Numbered from the stretch's first letter, positions 1-15,800 are shown. The stretch: 64,000 bases of DNA from Dipetalonema caudispina (GCA_013365325.1 JABVXV010000154.1:1-64000); one strand, 5' to 3'. The notes: generated by a model not told the origin, from the letters alone. Made by a program: numbers and translations.

Positions 1-312
<312 letters not shown>

Positions 313-3300
313 AGGTCTGTTGCGCGACTAGCAACAAATAATTTGCAATTTAGTAATTAATGAATGATTAAAACTTGGAGATGAATGTTTTGACGGAAAT
401 ATTCATGCAAAGTAAATTAGCCATTAATAAACGGAAGTGTCTTATCAAAACATACTTATCACTAAATTAGTAAGTAGTAAATGGATCATAAATGATAGTA
501 ATGGATATTACCACAAACTATTATCACAATTCGTTGCAATACAACTAATATTTCTTGTTTACTACGATTTTATTACTTTCGTTATCACTTTTTGCAAACA
601 TTAATTGTATGAATTAGCTAGATGGAAGTTCTAAAAGAATGAAAAAAAGAAAGATATTAGAGTTGGGAATATTATAAACGACTTTTATGATACTACTGCA
701 GTACTTAGATCAGAATTTCATTTTGTTTTATCGAGAAAATAGAGAAAAATTTTGAAATTTCTATGCTGAAATTTTTTGAATTTTTTTTTTCTTTGAAATA
801 TACAAAACAAAAAATGAAAATATCTATTTTAGCATATTTTACTTATAGCTCCAAATGAGTGAAACTTCTTAGTGCTCTTTTTTGCCATCTTTCAATGATG
901 AAAAAAAGTTGTTGAATAGTGTCAGAGAAAACAAATTAGTAAATACTTCTAAAAAATCTTTAGTGAATAATTTTCCATACTGTCACTTTTGTTTAAATTG
1001 ATTGAAGATTTAAAAAAGTTTTGAAATTTTAAACAGAAAAGTTAATAACACAGGAAAAAAAAAAACAAATTTACCGAATAGACATTATCTGTTTGTTAGA
1101 ATATGCAAAACTAATATCTTCAGCTAGCCACTATAATTTCGAAATTACGAATGAATACAAAATGCATAATTCATTTTGTATCGTTATACCACTAGTGACC
1201 ATCAGAATTCATCGGGATAAACTTTAATCTAGTGACCGCGAAGTCCCAGTAAATTTCCCTTTCTCATTATCTCTTTCTTTTTTTCACCTCAATTTTATCC
1301 ATACATCATTTCCAGATATATGGAAAGAATATATTTTTTTTTTCTTTGGATAATTAGAACTTATAAAATGTTGGAAACTTTGTGACGGCATGTAAATTTA
1401 TACTGTTTCTTGAAGATACTTCTAATAACCCAGTAGAACCTTCCCTTAGTATATTTAGATAACAATTATTCGAATTTAAATTCTTCTACCTTTGGAAAAT
1501 TTCGATAATTATGCAATGGCAGAAGAGATTTCATAGGTTCTTACGAATTTAAATTCTTTAGAATTTTATTTGAAAAAAATTATTTTGCAAAAAGTTATAT
1601 TTCTTAATTTCGATGTTGTATTTGTAGCATAAGATTATCAATTCATCTCCCATCATAATTCATTTAAATTGTAATTGTCTTTTCAGGGCCACTTTATCAA
1701 TGAGTGTGATATTATCATAACAACAGATCAGTGAGACATGATTGGCTAAATGCTATAAAAATTAATTGCTCGATATATTTGCTTAGCAGTTTAAAAACAA
1801 ACATTACTAGTATCATTCTAATTTTTGATTAATTCAATAAAATTACATTTCAATTTTGACAAAAAAAAAAAACATTATTGTTAGTATTTGACAAAAAGAA
1901 TTTAAATAGCGATAAATAGGTTATTTTCAAATAGATACAATCTGAGTTTTCGTTCAATTGATCATTTAATACAAATTATTTCTTGATGATATAGAAAAAA
2001 ATTATGTCGAAAATAATCCGATTTGTTGCAACTTCTTACATCCAATCAACCTGGTTGTTAAAGTTGCAGTAACTGAATACTTAAAATCAAAAAATGGCCA
2101 TTACCAGTACAAAATTATCAAACTAATCGGAATGAAAATTTTAAAATGAAGTGTTATAAATGAATCGTTGACATGTACAAATCATTTTGTTGTTAAAAAT
2201 AAATTACTATTCCATTCCTACGTATAATTAATTAAATAAGAAAAATGAAAAGATAGAAAGTAAGATTATTTAGATAGATGTCTTACTGAAAATAAATGAA
2301 TGAATGAAATTTTCGTTTTTCTTTTTCTTTTTCCTTAATTTTTTTTTTTTTTTGTTATCTTTAAATAACTTGTAGGAAAAGAAAGATTGAAAAAAGTGAT
2401 TTCTTCTCTCCTTTTTTTTTTTTATTTTTTTCAAGTGGATCTGTAGATCTCAATAGTATCAGCAGCGGGTAATAGCCCACTTCTATCATCTTATCCAAAT
2501 ATAATTTCATCTTGTCTTGTTAAAATTTCTACAGCACATTACTACCAATATTATTACAACTACTCATTAGTGTTATTACTATAATAACAACAATTGCTAC
2601 CGTAACATATTGTTATCAAATATCTACTATTATCATATAGCAGTAAAAAACAACAACTACTATTATCATAAAAACAGAAGTTATAATTACCCTACAATAA
2701 CTATTACTTTATTAATTACTACAGTAAGCTGTTATTACATTTATCTACAAAATGAGAATTGAGAAAATTCTCAAAATTTCATCCAACAAAATGGTACGAA
2801 TTACTTTCAAAAGAAACTTTGACACAAAAATGAATGCATTTAGAAATCAACAATTTCAATTCAGTAAGTATTTAAATAGTGGACGGAATAATTTAGTTGT
2901 GATAAAGATCGATGAGATAGCACACACATTGAAAGTTGTCATTTTGAACAATTTTGCGGTGAATAACAAAAAGAATTGGCGAAAAAAAAATTTTATTTCC
3001 CAAAAACTTTCCAATCAAAATTGAACTCATATACGATTCGTACGGCATTAGAATTATTTTAGGCTTTATCATTAGTAGTATCAAAAGTGGAACGAATTTA
3101 TTTTAAATTTTAGATGAAAAATTTATGACAAGAAGTAAAGATGAGTTGTAAAATTCGAAATTTAAATTTAAGTCAGTGTGAAAAATAAGAGGTAAAAGTG
3201 AAAAGCCAAAGATTGGAAGAAATGTTGGAAACATTAAATTATTTCATTTAATTACGCTGATTGATTTAACAATGTGATAAAAAAAGTTGATGAAAAAAAG

Positions 3301-6300
3301 TCACATATTTCCAAATTTATGTTAAATAATTTCTTTTAAATACACTTATCAAATATTGGAAACTCGATGAATATAATGTGAGATAGGATAAAATAATTAA
3401 ATATTTCACATCTTGAAAATTGAAATATACCGAAAGATAAAGAATGAGAGAACATTTTTTGTTCTATTTAGTTGACTTTTATTTATTTCTTTTTTTTTTT
3501 TTTTTTGGAAATTATTTTGAGGAGAGAAAATTAAGATTTCTCTAAAAAGATATCGTCGAAAACAGGAAATGAATATCAGAGAAAGTGAATTTATGACTCC
3601 ATTGAAAACGCTAACAACAAATATGATAATTAAAAGATAATTAAAAGAGGAAATGGAATCAAAAACTTTTTTTGTTTTTTTTAAAAAAAAGGCAAATGAA
3701 TACATCAAACGAGACAGAAATTGATTTTAGAAGTATTAAAAATTTACTCGAAATATTCTAAATTTTGTTCTCTTTATCGTATCCTATCTCAAAGTAATTG
3801 CATTTTTCAATAATTCCTGAACAATGTTTGTATCATTTCTTTATCAAATTAAAAATACGAGATGATATGATTGTTTAGAAAAATGAATTTTCATTGACAT
3901 TTATAATCAGACAGGTATGTTATATTTGAATTTAATTTTGCCGGCAATTTTTTGGGAAAGGGAGAAAGAGAGAGAAATAACAAAAGCATTATTTAGGAAT
4001 TTTATCTCATTAATCTTAATAGATACAACATTTTTATCATTTACCTAGATGAAATAACATCCGGAAGTAAAATACTACCAAGAATTAATGAGTAAAATGT
4101 TCAGCTAGAACATGGATATAAGCAATTTAAACTTATAAGATCTCTAAGATTACATGTAAATTAAACAGTATAAGTTATATGATAATTAAATAGAGACTGG
4201 AAAATATCTTAATTTGCATATAAATAGAATCATTTCGGTAAATTTTATGAACGATATTGAATAGATAAACGGATAGGAATTATTTGAATTTTGTTTGTTT
4301 TTATATTAACAATTTCATAAATGTTGTAATATTTCTTTTTTTTTTTTATTTTTTTTTTCTGATACAATGAAGAAAGTAAAGGAATAAAATTTGTTTCAAG
4401 AAATATTGATAGACTTTTTTTTTTTTTTTTTTGATGGAATTTTAACTTTTTCTTCTCTTTCAGAGAGTAAGAAAGGGAGAGAAAGTGAAGAGAAAGAGAA
4501 AATTATGATAGTTTTCGGAAAGAAGGAAAAAACAATCAAGTTTTGAATAGATTCAATTGTCATATACATTTCAGCAGTAACGAAATTTAATGAATAACAG
4601 AATAAGATTTGATTTTCTTTTTTAAATTTAATTTCGAATTCTTTTATTTCTCGACAAGCAAGTGGGATTTCATTCTTTTTTCTTTTTTTTTTTCTGATGG
4701 GAACATATGAAATTGATCATAAAAAAAAATTGTTGGAAATGATAAAATGGTATATATAAAAACAAAAAAGTAATACTTTATCCGATTATTATATTTGTGA
4801 AGGAATGACTGTACATACATGATAAAATAGGAACTGAATAAATTTAGGATAACAAAAAAAGACAGAAATTTAAAATTCGTAAAATTATCCATGTAAAAAT
4901 TTATTAAATATCATAAAATATATTATATTTAAAAATTTAAACGATTATAATAAATGAATAAGCAATTATCACTCAAAAAGATATCACTATGTGATAATAT
5001 AAAATTACTAGAAAATAAATGTATCAAATTTACAAATCAATATAGCATAAATAAATCAAATAAATTGAACAAAAGAAAAAAAAATAATTGAATAAATCAA
5101 AATGAAAGATTATATAATTGGGTAAAAGAGAAGGGAAAAAAAAAAACAAAAAAATGAATTATTCTTAACAAATTTAAAGATAGTATTAAATTAAACATCA
5201 TTTTTACATGAAGATGATGGATTAATTTGATTGAAATTTCTTTCAAATGATGCAAAAAAAAAAAAAAATAATAATAGTTGTTATTGTTGCAACTTTATTC
5301 ATTGATTAACAATAGGATTACTTTCAATTCTCACTTTTTTTTTTTTTTTTTCACACATTGAAAGAATGGTGAAAAAAAAGAGCTGAAATTATATCAACGA
5401 AATAAATATGCAAAAGTATTATACTTTTTGAGATAAACCAAATTAGGAGGAGAAAATGATGAGATAAGTAAATCCCATAAAAGTTACCACATTTTTCATC
5501 CATCTTTATTTCAATTATTCAATGAAATTTCAAATTAAGCAGCATAAGAATAAGAAAATTTTTATTATCTTTTATTTTAGCTAGATGAGATCAATTTTAT
5601 CATAAATGTTTAATAATGTTGAATGATGTAGTATCAAAAGATTTACTATATCATCTGAGAAATCGCAAGGGAAAATTTTCCATTGTTTTTTTTTTCCTTT
5701 TAATTTTGTTAAGTGATGTAAAAGAAAATTTTTTTCTTTTCTCAATAACAATTTTATTTGGAAATAAACAATAGCTCAAGCATTTGATTAATCAAATTAC
5801 ATTCAATCAATTCGAAAATTGTAGCAAGATGAAGAGATAAGAAGCATAATACAATAAACAGATTAGAAATTAAATACATGAGAAAAAATGCTGATTAGAT
5901 TTTGATCATTCAAGTAAAATCGAAGAAATCAGGAGCAAAAAAAGATATTAGAAATAAACAAAATGTTTATTTTAATTCTCACGGAAAAGAAATGATACGA
6001 AGTTACAGAAAACAATAAGAGAAATAAATTAGCGTTAGTTGTTTGCTAAGTTGAATCGATTTTGTAGACGGAAAAAACTGTTAATTCGATCAAGAAAATT
6101 TATTTAAAAAAGGAAATTTCAAATGAATAGAAATTTTATACATAAATTTGAAGCCGTTTAATCATAAAATTTAAAATTTTGAACAAAACCATAAATATTC
6201 TGTAATCAATGCATGCTTATAGCAGTAAGCTAATAAATATCTAAGCAGTATAGAAAATACATGAAATGATTTGTACTATATTCGGTTTAAAAATAGTAAA

Positions 6301-6575
6301 AATGATCCGGAACAAGTGGGAAATCTGTAACAAAGAGAGAATAACATTTATAGGAAATAATTTCCTGATGCATGAGCATGTAAATGTGTATAATATGGTA
6401 ATGAAAAAATGAAATATGCTACATTGCATGCATTATTTTGAACCATACAATTATGAAAGTAAATATAAATTCAAATAGATTAAATACTTAATCTAATAAT
6501 AAAATATGCGTCCATAATCATTTTAGAAAGTACTAATTAGAATAGGTTTCATTTCAAATACATATTAATACCTCC
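313..6575. other. AT-rich intergenic DNA, no gene seen
   Basis: About 6.3 kb with many poly(A)/poly(T) runs. Open frames here are short and low-complexity (K/N/I/F-rich) and show no recognisable domain or paired splice sites. A patch at 2560-2740 is rich in irregular ATT/ACT/ACA triplets. This DNA lies 3' of the minus-strand cup-5 gene. Confidence 0.7.
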
Positions 6576-6614
6576 AAAGAAAAGAAAATTAATTTCATTA
6601 ATTTTCTTTTCTTT
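6576..6614. repeat. Perfect inverted repeat (18-bp arms, 3-nt loop)
   Basis: Positions 6576-6593 and 6597-6614 are exact reverse complements around a TTC spacer. The arms are purine-rich on one side and pyrimidine-rich on the other. The hairpin lies about 110 bases past the cup-5 stop codon, so it could fall in the 3' UTR or at the end of that transcript. The pairing is seen directly; any role is inference. Confidence 0.8.
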
Positions 6615-6725
6615 TGTTTGTAATAAGTTTAAGATGCGCTACAGTTTTACATCATAATAAAACTCTACTATTTATAACTGAAATCCGATAATTAACACAT
6701 ACAAAAAGTTTTTCTTCCAATAAAT

Positions 6726-9700
6726 TTATGTATTTACAACATGATTATCAGCAAATACATTACTCACTCTATCTGAATTTTCAAATGAATTATATGGCGA
6801 TTGTTGCTGCATAACACGACAACGATTTCGGAATCGTTCGATTAGTCGAACAAACAAATCACAACAATCTGTAACAAATAAAAACCAGCATAATGGTTAG
6901 AAATTGCTATTATCTTTACAACAATAGAACCTGTCCGGTAATAGTGATGTATAACCGGATATTACTGCACATAAGAATTCGAGAAGAAAAAAAAAAAAAA
7001 CAATCCTCATACTAGTTTAATCGAGATATATACAAATCAGTGAACTACTTTACTTTAAATTTGTTTCGTAGCTTTCTGAGGGATATTTTGCTATATTTCA
7101 ACAATGCTAGTCTGAAATCTCTAAAAGTATACTGGAAATATCATTTGCATTAATTCTTTGAAAACATAAATCGGTGTTGCCTTTTTGTAAAAAGTATAGA
7201 AAAGTTTTTTCACCTAATTTGAGCAAATTTCTTGAAGAATACTGAAATCGACTTTCTTCAACATCCATTAAATTCTGTAACTGTCCTGCACACAACAGTT
7301 GCAATAGTGACTTCTCGTCACTTTCTTGACTTTTATAACGATCCTGTAATCTTTGAAAATATTAAATATCCATAAGGTAATTCCTCCTATGAATCCTTAT
7401 AAACTAGATATGATTAGTGGGGTGGATTTTCAATCAGAAGATAAATGGCAAGAATAAATAAGGACGATATTCGATAATTGCCTACATAATACCAAGCAAA
7501 GAGAAGGTAAGATATTTATTATTCTAAATTCTTTGGTTGATTTGAATAAAATAAATGCTCGATTTCAAACTACCCAAATGATTATTTGTACAACAAAGCT
7601 GTACATTTTTCACTAAATTATTGAAAATAACTCCTCTCTGCATTTTGGTATATTTTTCTTTCAAATACTATATTTTTACATCTACAAACTGTCATTATTA
7701 ATCATTATTAAGCGAATATATCATCATCATAACCAAATGAAAAAAGAGAAAAGAAGAAGAAAAAAAGAACGAATTATTCAGAAAACGTGCTGTCTAGGTG
7801 ATAAAATGTTTAGAAAACCTACTCTGATGACTTCATAAGCATCCATGATAATAGCAATGAATAAAGATAAAACTACGTAAATGAATAAAGATACAAATAT
7901 ATAAATGTAAGCTGTGCCAAATATTTTAATAATTGTATTAGAATCGTTAATAGTGAAGAATGTAGCGAACATATCATCACCATTTAATAATGAAAATAAC
8001 GCTTCTGATGATTTCCCCAAAGTACGAAACTGAAATTATCTCGAATCGACAAAATTAGGGATAGTTATATTTCCTACAGCTTCAAATATATCGTAAAAGA
8101 AAATATCATACTTGCCAAGAAGTTATTAAATTTTCGAAGAATGAAATAACGTGTAATAAGCAAGTAAAATGAAATAGCTTTAACTAATAATCTCTTTCAA
8201 GATATCCCTATATTGCTCTGCCCGAATGCGATCATGTCAATTTCAGGTGTTCAATTAGACGATGCTTTTAGTAAATTAAAATGACACTACGTCACATAAT
8301 TTATTGCGTATTAATTTAGAAGAATATGGTTTAAAAAAGAACCTTTAAACTATATGGTCCGATTATAACCCATCCGGCGATAAGAAAACCGGCATAAAGA
8401 ACAGCCGCACATGACATAAAACGAAGAATATTCGGTAAAGACTTCTTTACTGTTAAAATTAATATCTGAAATGAATTTTTCTTCCAGAGAAAATTCCAAG
8501 AGATAAAACTCACAATTAAAATGAAACGACTCACTACCGCCTGATAAATTTTTCGTGAAAAGAAACCAACATTATATTTTGAAAAGAAACAGAAGTAACG
8601 TAATACACCGACGTAAACCAGAAGAGCACCGATGCCCAGTAATATGCCAGATGTTGTAAACAAATTATTATCAAAATCCTGAAAAGTTGCAAAAAACTTG
8701 TGATTTGCAATGATAAAGTTTTTCTTTTTGTTATGTAGGAGAATTTACATATCACCTTTTATTTAGGAGAATTTACACATCACCGTTTAGGAAGGACTTT
8801 GGGACGTTGGAAAAAAGGCATCCTACATTAGCACCTCTTCGAAGAAATGAAGATCACTCTATAATGTTACTCATCGAAATTTGATTAAATAAGAACGTTC
8901 ATAAAAATCTGTACCGTTAAAAAGTGATAACTCAAGTACAAATTTTATGTCATGAAACTGTTAGAGATTTTACAATTTCATGAAGTCAGCTTTTTGATCA
9001 CTTCAATAAATTTTTTCTCTAGACAAACTAGATCTGAAGTCTCGAAGAAAATTCCCTAGTAACACTTCAGCATGTTTTAATATTTTGCTATCCTTCATTG
9101 TGATGAAGTCTCGGAAGAAGTTTCGAAAGAGCAAATACAATAGCATGTAAAATTGCCTACTCTGAATTCAATTGTGATTTTGCAGAGAGTGCCACAGATA
9201 ATGCATACATCGTTTATAACAATCATCACATACCAAAAATTCAGGAATTCCAACTGATCACTTAACATCAATTCACATCCCAATACATTTTTAACAAATT
9301 CTGTTGTTGCCTAAATTACATTTTGAACATATTTGTTTGGTCTAAACGTTACAAGAAATTTATTATTTTTATTGAATGGGATAAATCGTAAACAGCTGCA
9401 AAACTGTTGAAAATAAGGATACTAAATAAAAAAGTAGATAAGACAAAAGTATGATATGATAATATGAGGAATGACATATAGATGGATAACCATAACTGAT
9501 AAGTAAATATTATCAGCGAAATTCCAAACTAAACATAAAATATAGTAAAACTAACCAATTTCAGTAGATGTGCTCGAAGAAGCGCACGACAGCATAATAT
9601 TAACGACGCGATACACATCAACAAAACCAAAATATCAATAACAAATATGATAATGCTTATTGTGAGTGTACCATCTCCTGAAATAATAAACATTATTTTT

Positions 9701-12700
9701 TAATAAATTGTATTATATGCTTACTATATTATTTATATACTTAAAATCATTGAAAACGCATGTAATAATATATCAAGTTGATATCACTGCAAGTGAATCC
9801 TATTATTATCAAGTTGCTTTTCTAATACTTTTAATCTTATTACCACATTTTTATACTCGTCTTCAAGGATGTGCAAGTAACCTTTTTCTTCTTATTTGTA
9901 ATGAATGAATTAAACAGCTCGTCTTTCTTTCTAAAAAAAAAAAAAAAAAAACGAAGGATAGAAGTGAGAGGAAGGAAAATTAATATTTTCTGAAAAATAT
10001 GATAATAAAAAACTATTCAGATTACTTGACAGCTGATACATACCATTTATAACTCGACCATTGCAGAGAGTAACATAACTGATAACTGTTGACAAAGAAA
10101 TGTATACTTGACCAGTATGTCGGGAATTGTCGAAAGTAATTGAAACCTAAACCTAATATTGAGGTACAAATGTTAAAATTCAGAAAAGAAGAGTAAAAAG
10201 ATGTTGCTTGCTACTGGATTTAAGTGATTTATACGCCTCAGTTTACTTGTAATAGTTGTTTAATGGATTATCTATTACCCAGCTGGATAAAAAAAATCAC
10301 AGTGGAAAAGTATGTTACTCACAACGTTAAGCAGCTCAAAATATCATTATTTTAAAAAGATTGTTAACATCACTGAAACCCGGGTACAGTTACCAGACTA
10401 AATCAACAAGAAAAGACGGTAAATTTTGAGAAGAGCTAGTAAAACTTTACCTGAACTAAGAAACATTCTGGTCGTTCATCCGTCGAAATTGTACTAAAAT
10501 GAATAGTTCGTAAGTTGAAGCTCAATACTCCTTTTGATATGATCAAGGCATCTTCCGGTTTAAATGTGATCCGTTGTTTCTTAAGGAATTTTCTCAATGA
10601 GCTTGCATTTTGACGGATTTCTTCCACTTCGCTTTTATTAAATTTCAAGAATACACAATCTATAAATGTGTTCTAACGAAGGATTGAAAAAGTTATAACG
10701 ATAAAAAATTTCATCAGCGAACTTTCTGTAGGAAAAATTTTCACTTTTTAGTGATGACTTTTTCAAGCAATATTCTGCTTTCATTTTGGTATAAAAAAGT
10801 GTAGTCACCTTAGGTACCACAAGGAAACTTCCCAATATTTTGAAAGACAGGATATTGAAATATAAAATGAAATTTACTTTTTTAAAATTACTTAGAAATT
10901 ACAGTTAAAAGTGCTGCTTCCACATAAAGAATATGTAGAGACGGAAAACTGGAATTAGTTAATGCAAATATCAAATTTCTTCTCCGAAATTTCTAAAAAA
11001 ATACTGAGCATAATAGAAAACAATTCCGAAACAGAAATTAGTCTAAAATTTGAAATATTGTACATCAATTTTGGCTAAAACGATTTCTCACCATTAATTT
11101 CTGAAACATCGAATTCATATGTGTTGTTGTAAACCGTCACATTAGCAATTTTTTTTAAACAAAATTGCATTGGTGGTATGTCGTCAGCGGATATACTGCC
11201 ATTCGGATTATCTACCTGAACCGGAGAATAGGCGTCCTGATCGCTTAACGTATCATATGAAAAACTGGCGAATGAATCTTCTTTGATTGAATAATACTGA
11301 AACAGACCGATATCACAGCATCAATACAATTTTTAAATTGAAATTCAAAATTTAAATCATTTTCTAAAAATTAGCACCGAGAATTCCATAAAAATTTGTA
11401 TTCATACTTGACAACTTTCGAAAATTACCACAACTCTATGAACTAAAATAATTTATAATTGCAAAGAAAGTAGAGAAACTTACAGCAACAACCATAAATG
11501 CAAACTGATTAACAATATCAGTGCCTGTGTAAACAGAATATCGACTAGATGACGGTGGATAAATAAGTGTATCACGTTCATCATTCCAATTTTTCAAAAA
11601 TTTATGCCGGATTACCGTATTTGTTTCATCCATAAAATCAATATGTGCCATACGTAATTCGGCAAAAAGTATTAACTACAAAAAGTAATAAATCATGAAT
11701 TTACTAAGCTAATTGATAGCAACTACTTGAAATATAATTAATTGCTATAAGCGATGATCCATTGATTTCCTATTGATTATGCAGTGATCAAGTGCATTTC
11801 CATACTATTCTTAATTTACTGAAAAAATTCAAAAAAAAAAAAAACTAATTAAAATCTAGTATTTCTGCTGAATAACTATAAAATTTCAACTATCTCAGTG
11901 ACATCAAAGTATAAACCATTTAAAAATGGAAATGTATAAGACAGCTTATTAAATTATTCTTTTCTATCTCTCTGGTATGCTTGATACGGCTATGGACTTA
12001 ACTTTTAATATACGATGCTAACTTTTAAAAAATTCTACTTATAGCAAAAGAAATATATTGGCCATAATCTATAATCTTTTTTTATATCATTCATAATTCT
12101 TTCTAACAATCTGATTTGTACCAATAATTTTTTGAAATTTATATTTTGTCGTTTTCTGAATAATTCGAAAATTTCTACACAGATTGGGTAGTTTCTGAAT
12201 CCTGTGTGAAAATGTTTACAATTATGATACTAAATAAATTAAACAAAATCTTAATTATCTTTGGTACATCTTTTTCATAAATTTCAAAAATACCCGTCAA
12301 AATAATAAGGAAAGTATGATTAATCCTTATATATAAGAAAATCAGTTATCAATGTCAAATATGAAATTAATCCTAGCATTACACAATAACTATTAAATTA
12401 TTTGACAAATACAATACTTACTTGTATAGATATAAAAATAATTTTGAAAATTTGTAAAGCTAATTTAAAGGGAAATTGATGGCGCATTTTCCATTTCGTT
12501 ATTGGATCCATGAAAAAGAATTGCAAATGTCGACGTAGACGTTCACCATCACTACGATCTGATCCTGATAAATTTTCCAGGATATCTTGCTGCATCCTAT
12601 AAAAACCTCTTTTTTTTTCTTTTCTTTTCTTGATTTCCTTTATTTGAACTTGAAATTATTATGGAATAAATTGCAAATCCTATCTAGAAATCTATATTGA

Positions 12701-12860
12701 TCTTGAGAAGTATGCAAGAAAAATAAATTAGTAACTTAAATAGCAATATTTCAACATAATTTACTTAATTTTTTTTTCCAATTGTGCAAAAAAATAACCG
12801 ATCAAATTCAGATGATGATGATCTCATATTGCCATTCGTTACTTGCTGTTGTTTATGCAT
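6726..12860 (-). CDS. cup-5: Mucolipin (TRPML) lysosomal cation channel, CUP-5 homologue
   Basis: Thirteen exons: 12860-12799, 12596-12422, 11675-11484, 11296-11092, 10659-10451, 10146-10044, 9677-9556, 9310-9161, 8678-8571, 8465-8343, 8029-7823, 7343-7214, 6868-6726. All junctions are GT-AG and all phases close, giving 642 residues plus stop. TM1 is near 64-85, followed by the large luminal loop (about 90-310) typical of mucolipins, including ITFDNS near 283 (ITFDN is conserved). TM2 to TM6 lie between about 322 and 543. The pore motif NGDDMF (about 499-504) and the preceding GPYSLKFRTL match vertebrate TRPML channels. The family releases Ca2+, Fe2+ and Zn2+ from late endosomes and lysosomes; worm cup-5 is needed for lysosome biogenesis. 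The start ATG sits directly after a TTTTATAG acceptor, suggesting SL trans-splicing there or one more upstream exon. The cytosolic tail ends in a short polar sequence, like CUP-5. The family assignment is firm; the exact N-terminus is less so. Confidence 0.93.
8736..8787. repeat. 28-bp-period tandem duplication in a cup-5 intron
   Basis: TAGGAGAATTTACATATCAC at 8736 recurs as TAGGAGAATTTACACATCAC at 8764. Both copies are followed by C-rich then T-rich bases. The duplication lies in the intron between the TM3 and TM4 exons. It looks like a simple local duplication. Confidence 0.75.
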
Positions 12861-15800
12861 CTATAAAATATCAAATTAAACAGAGCATACAATCAAATTA
12901 AATTAAATGAAAAGAGAGCGCAGAAAAGAAAAATGTAATTACATCATTCGGCTTAATGATCGAATAAGCATTCATATTTAAATTAAACAATTTATTTGAA
13001 ATTTTAAGATATTAAGTAAGCTTTTGTACTATATGATTGCGTTACGTAAAAAAAAAGCAAAATATGAAATAAGCTTCATGTAAATAACAAAAATTATAAT
13101 CACCGAATAGATAGAAAGAATAGTTATAACACAACTAACGAAATTTTCACTTTTTTTTTTTTTTTTTGAGATGATAAATTCCTGATCTTGGGAAATGATT
13201 ACAATATTGGATGGCTAAACGGATAAAGCGATTGATACGAAGAGTGAAATGCATACGAAAATAAAGATCGTTTAGGAATGATAACATTTTTACCTAATAT
13301 TTTTTTTTTTTTTTTTTTTAAATACTAATTTCTGATCAAAAAAAATTCACCTAAAGTTTTTAAAGTTATTTTCCTGCAATGACTGTAATCAAATTGGAAA
13401 AACGATAACAATGAAAAGGGAAAATATTTGTTATTGAAATATGATTAAAGATCAATCATTTAAAAATTTTTAACATAGTATATTGGATGATGCAAAAGTT
13501 TAACTTTATCCTTTTATGTTGTAAAATAAAGACTACTATATTCTATGATGTTGATGTTTTTTTTTGTTAAATATTCAAATTGAAAGTATATTATTTCAAT
13601 TTAAAATGAATCATATCATAGAGCAATAAAAACAATTGATAATATATTTGACCTCACAAGTGTCAATAAAATTATCTTCAGCAAATCTTAATGTACAATT
13701 CCTATGTTAATAAGAATAAACAAATCTACTTCTTGTTAAAAAAAAAAAAAATTTTCTCTCATTATTATGATTCTTAATTCAATTAAATTATAATGACTTC
13801 AAATTTGCATTTTCAAAATAACAATTATTTTTGCAGCAAAACAAATCATATCATAAATGTTTAACATTGGTTTTAACATTTCAATCAATTATAACAACAT
13901 AACATTTTTACTTATTTCGTCACTAAATGATAATTAGGTTTTTTTTGAATGATTTTGGGGAGGAAAAAAAAAAAAAAAAAAAACTGAAATTTGAAAATTA
14001 AAAAATTTTCCTTTACAAATTACAATTGTTATCCTTAATATGAATTCTTAACATAGTCTACTAATTTAACTTTTAGAATTTATTTTAAACATCATTATTT
14101 TTAGCATTATAATATGAAAAGCTAAATTGTAATCAAAACCTATTTAATTAAAGTTACACTATTTTTTCTGTTAATGATAACAATAACAAATCTATCTTAT
14201 TTAATTACTTATATTAACTATTGATTATAGCATATTATCAAAATAAACAAAATTTAAATTTTACTTGACTACAACTGAGCAAATGGTTATTGATATGAAA
14301 CATTCTACGTTATCATTAGTAATAGTAATAATGATATGATTATCATTACAATGCATCTCTCTTATCATCATTTCTTTCGTCGTATTATTATCAATAAAAT
14401 TTATCTAACGAAATACTATTTCCATTTAAACTTTTAATTCATTCTCATTTTCATTATTCCCATACCATTATTTATTCATCTATTAATTTTCTATTTTTCT
14501 TTTTTTTTTTCTTCTCCATTATCTCTTGGATATCATATCACTTCTTATAGATGCAGAAATTCCGCTATATGTTACAAATACTACTAATAAAATCAAAGTG
14601 AAAATTTCAACAAATCTTAAACAAATATACTAGCTGTCAATTTTTCTACTACTGGAACGTATTATTCCTATCATGCCTATTGATTTGTATTTTGAACAAT
14701 TTCGCGATTTAATTAAACAGTAAATAAGCACTTAATCGATTGATCAATTACACTAAAAAACTCAAAATTTTCAATTTTTTTTTTCTTTTTGAAAACTTCC
14801 GACATTTCTTTCGTTGCCAACAATAGTTATAAATTGCCATAATTGCAATTTGTTAAATATCATTTTATATTTCAAATATACATTCTAAAACTCTCCGAAT
14901 TTTACTCTAAAAATACGCTTGTGATAATTGGTTAGGCAATCATCATGAAATTGATGTAAATGAAAGACTTAACTTATTGTTGATCGTAAAAACTAACTAG
15001 TTCCCAACGAGAAAATGTACTTATGAATTGATTTTTTTTGAATCTTTCAATGATAATCCCACTCAATTTGCTCATATGTTGTAATATTTCAAAAGAAAAA
15101 AATTTCTCGACATATCAAATTGTATCTAAAAAATACCACCCAATCATCATCGGCTAATAACATCCACTGTAACATTTCAACAATATTGCTAGCTTTTCAA
15201 TAGTCTATACTTTCAACATACGACATCCATAAATTGTTGCCAATATTATGAAAGGATATTGTGCCGATTTTATGATTCGATCATTTAGACTATTTCATGA
15301 TGTACAACTTTTCCTTTTAGACCTTTGCCCTTTTTATCTATCTTGTAACTCCAAAAAAAAAAAAAAAAAGAGAAAGTTAATGAATAAAATGGATGATCAA
15401 ATTTGTAATTGCTAATGATTTACAGGAAATTAATCAGACAAAACTAACTTATAGTTTGATAAAATTAATAATGATGAGTATGATGTGCTTACAATAAATA
15501 CATAAATGTGGAACGTAAAAAACATCTACACGTTATTCTCTCATTCTAAAATGATTTTAAAAGAGATTAAAAAAGGAAATGTAAAAGGGATTTTTAGAAT
15601 TTTAAAATATTTTTACAACAAATTACGTCCATTATCTGTTACAACAAAATGTTAAATATTTAAGAGAAAATATGACAGAAACGAATAAGAAATGAAAACT
15701 TGTATTATGTTTAGTAAAACAATGAAAAGCCTACTAAACCTTGCGAAATTACTTAATATCACGATTATCGATCATTCAAGATTGAGCAATCAACCAAACA

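Noticed and set aside
2752..3024. 90-residue plus-strand frame
   Set aside because: Lys/Asn/Phe-rich composition of AT-rich DNA, with no domain, no splice partner and an overlapping antisense frame of equal quality.
8331..8663. Continuous 110-residue frame over cup-5 exons 9 and 10
   Set aside because: It reads through a 105-base intron (8570-8466). Removing the intron gives the expected TRPML spacing between TM4 and TM5.
10638..10835. 65-residue minus-strand frame within cup-5
   Set aside because: It reads into an intron. Splicing from 11092 to 10659 keeps phase and gives the mucolipin loop sequence without it.
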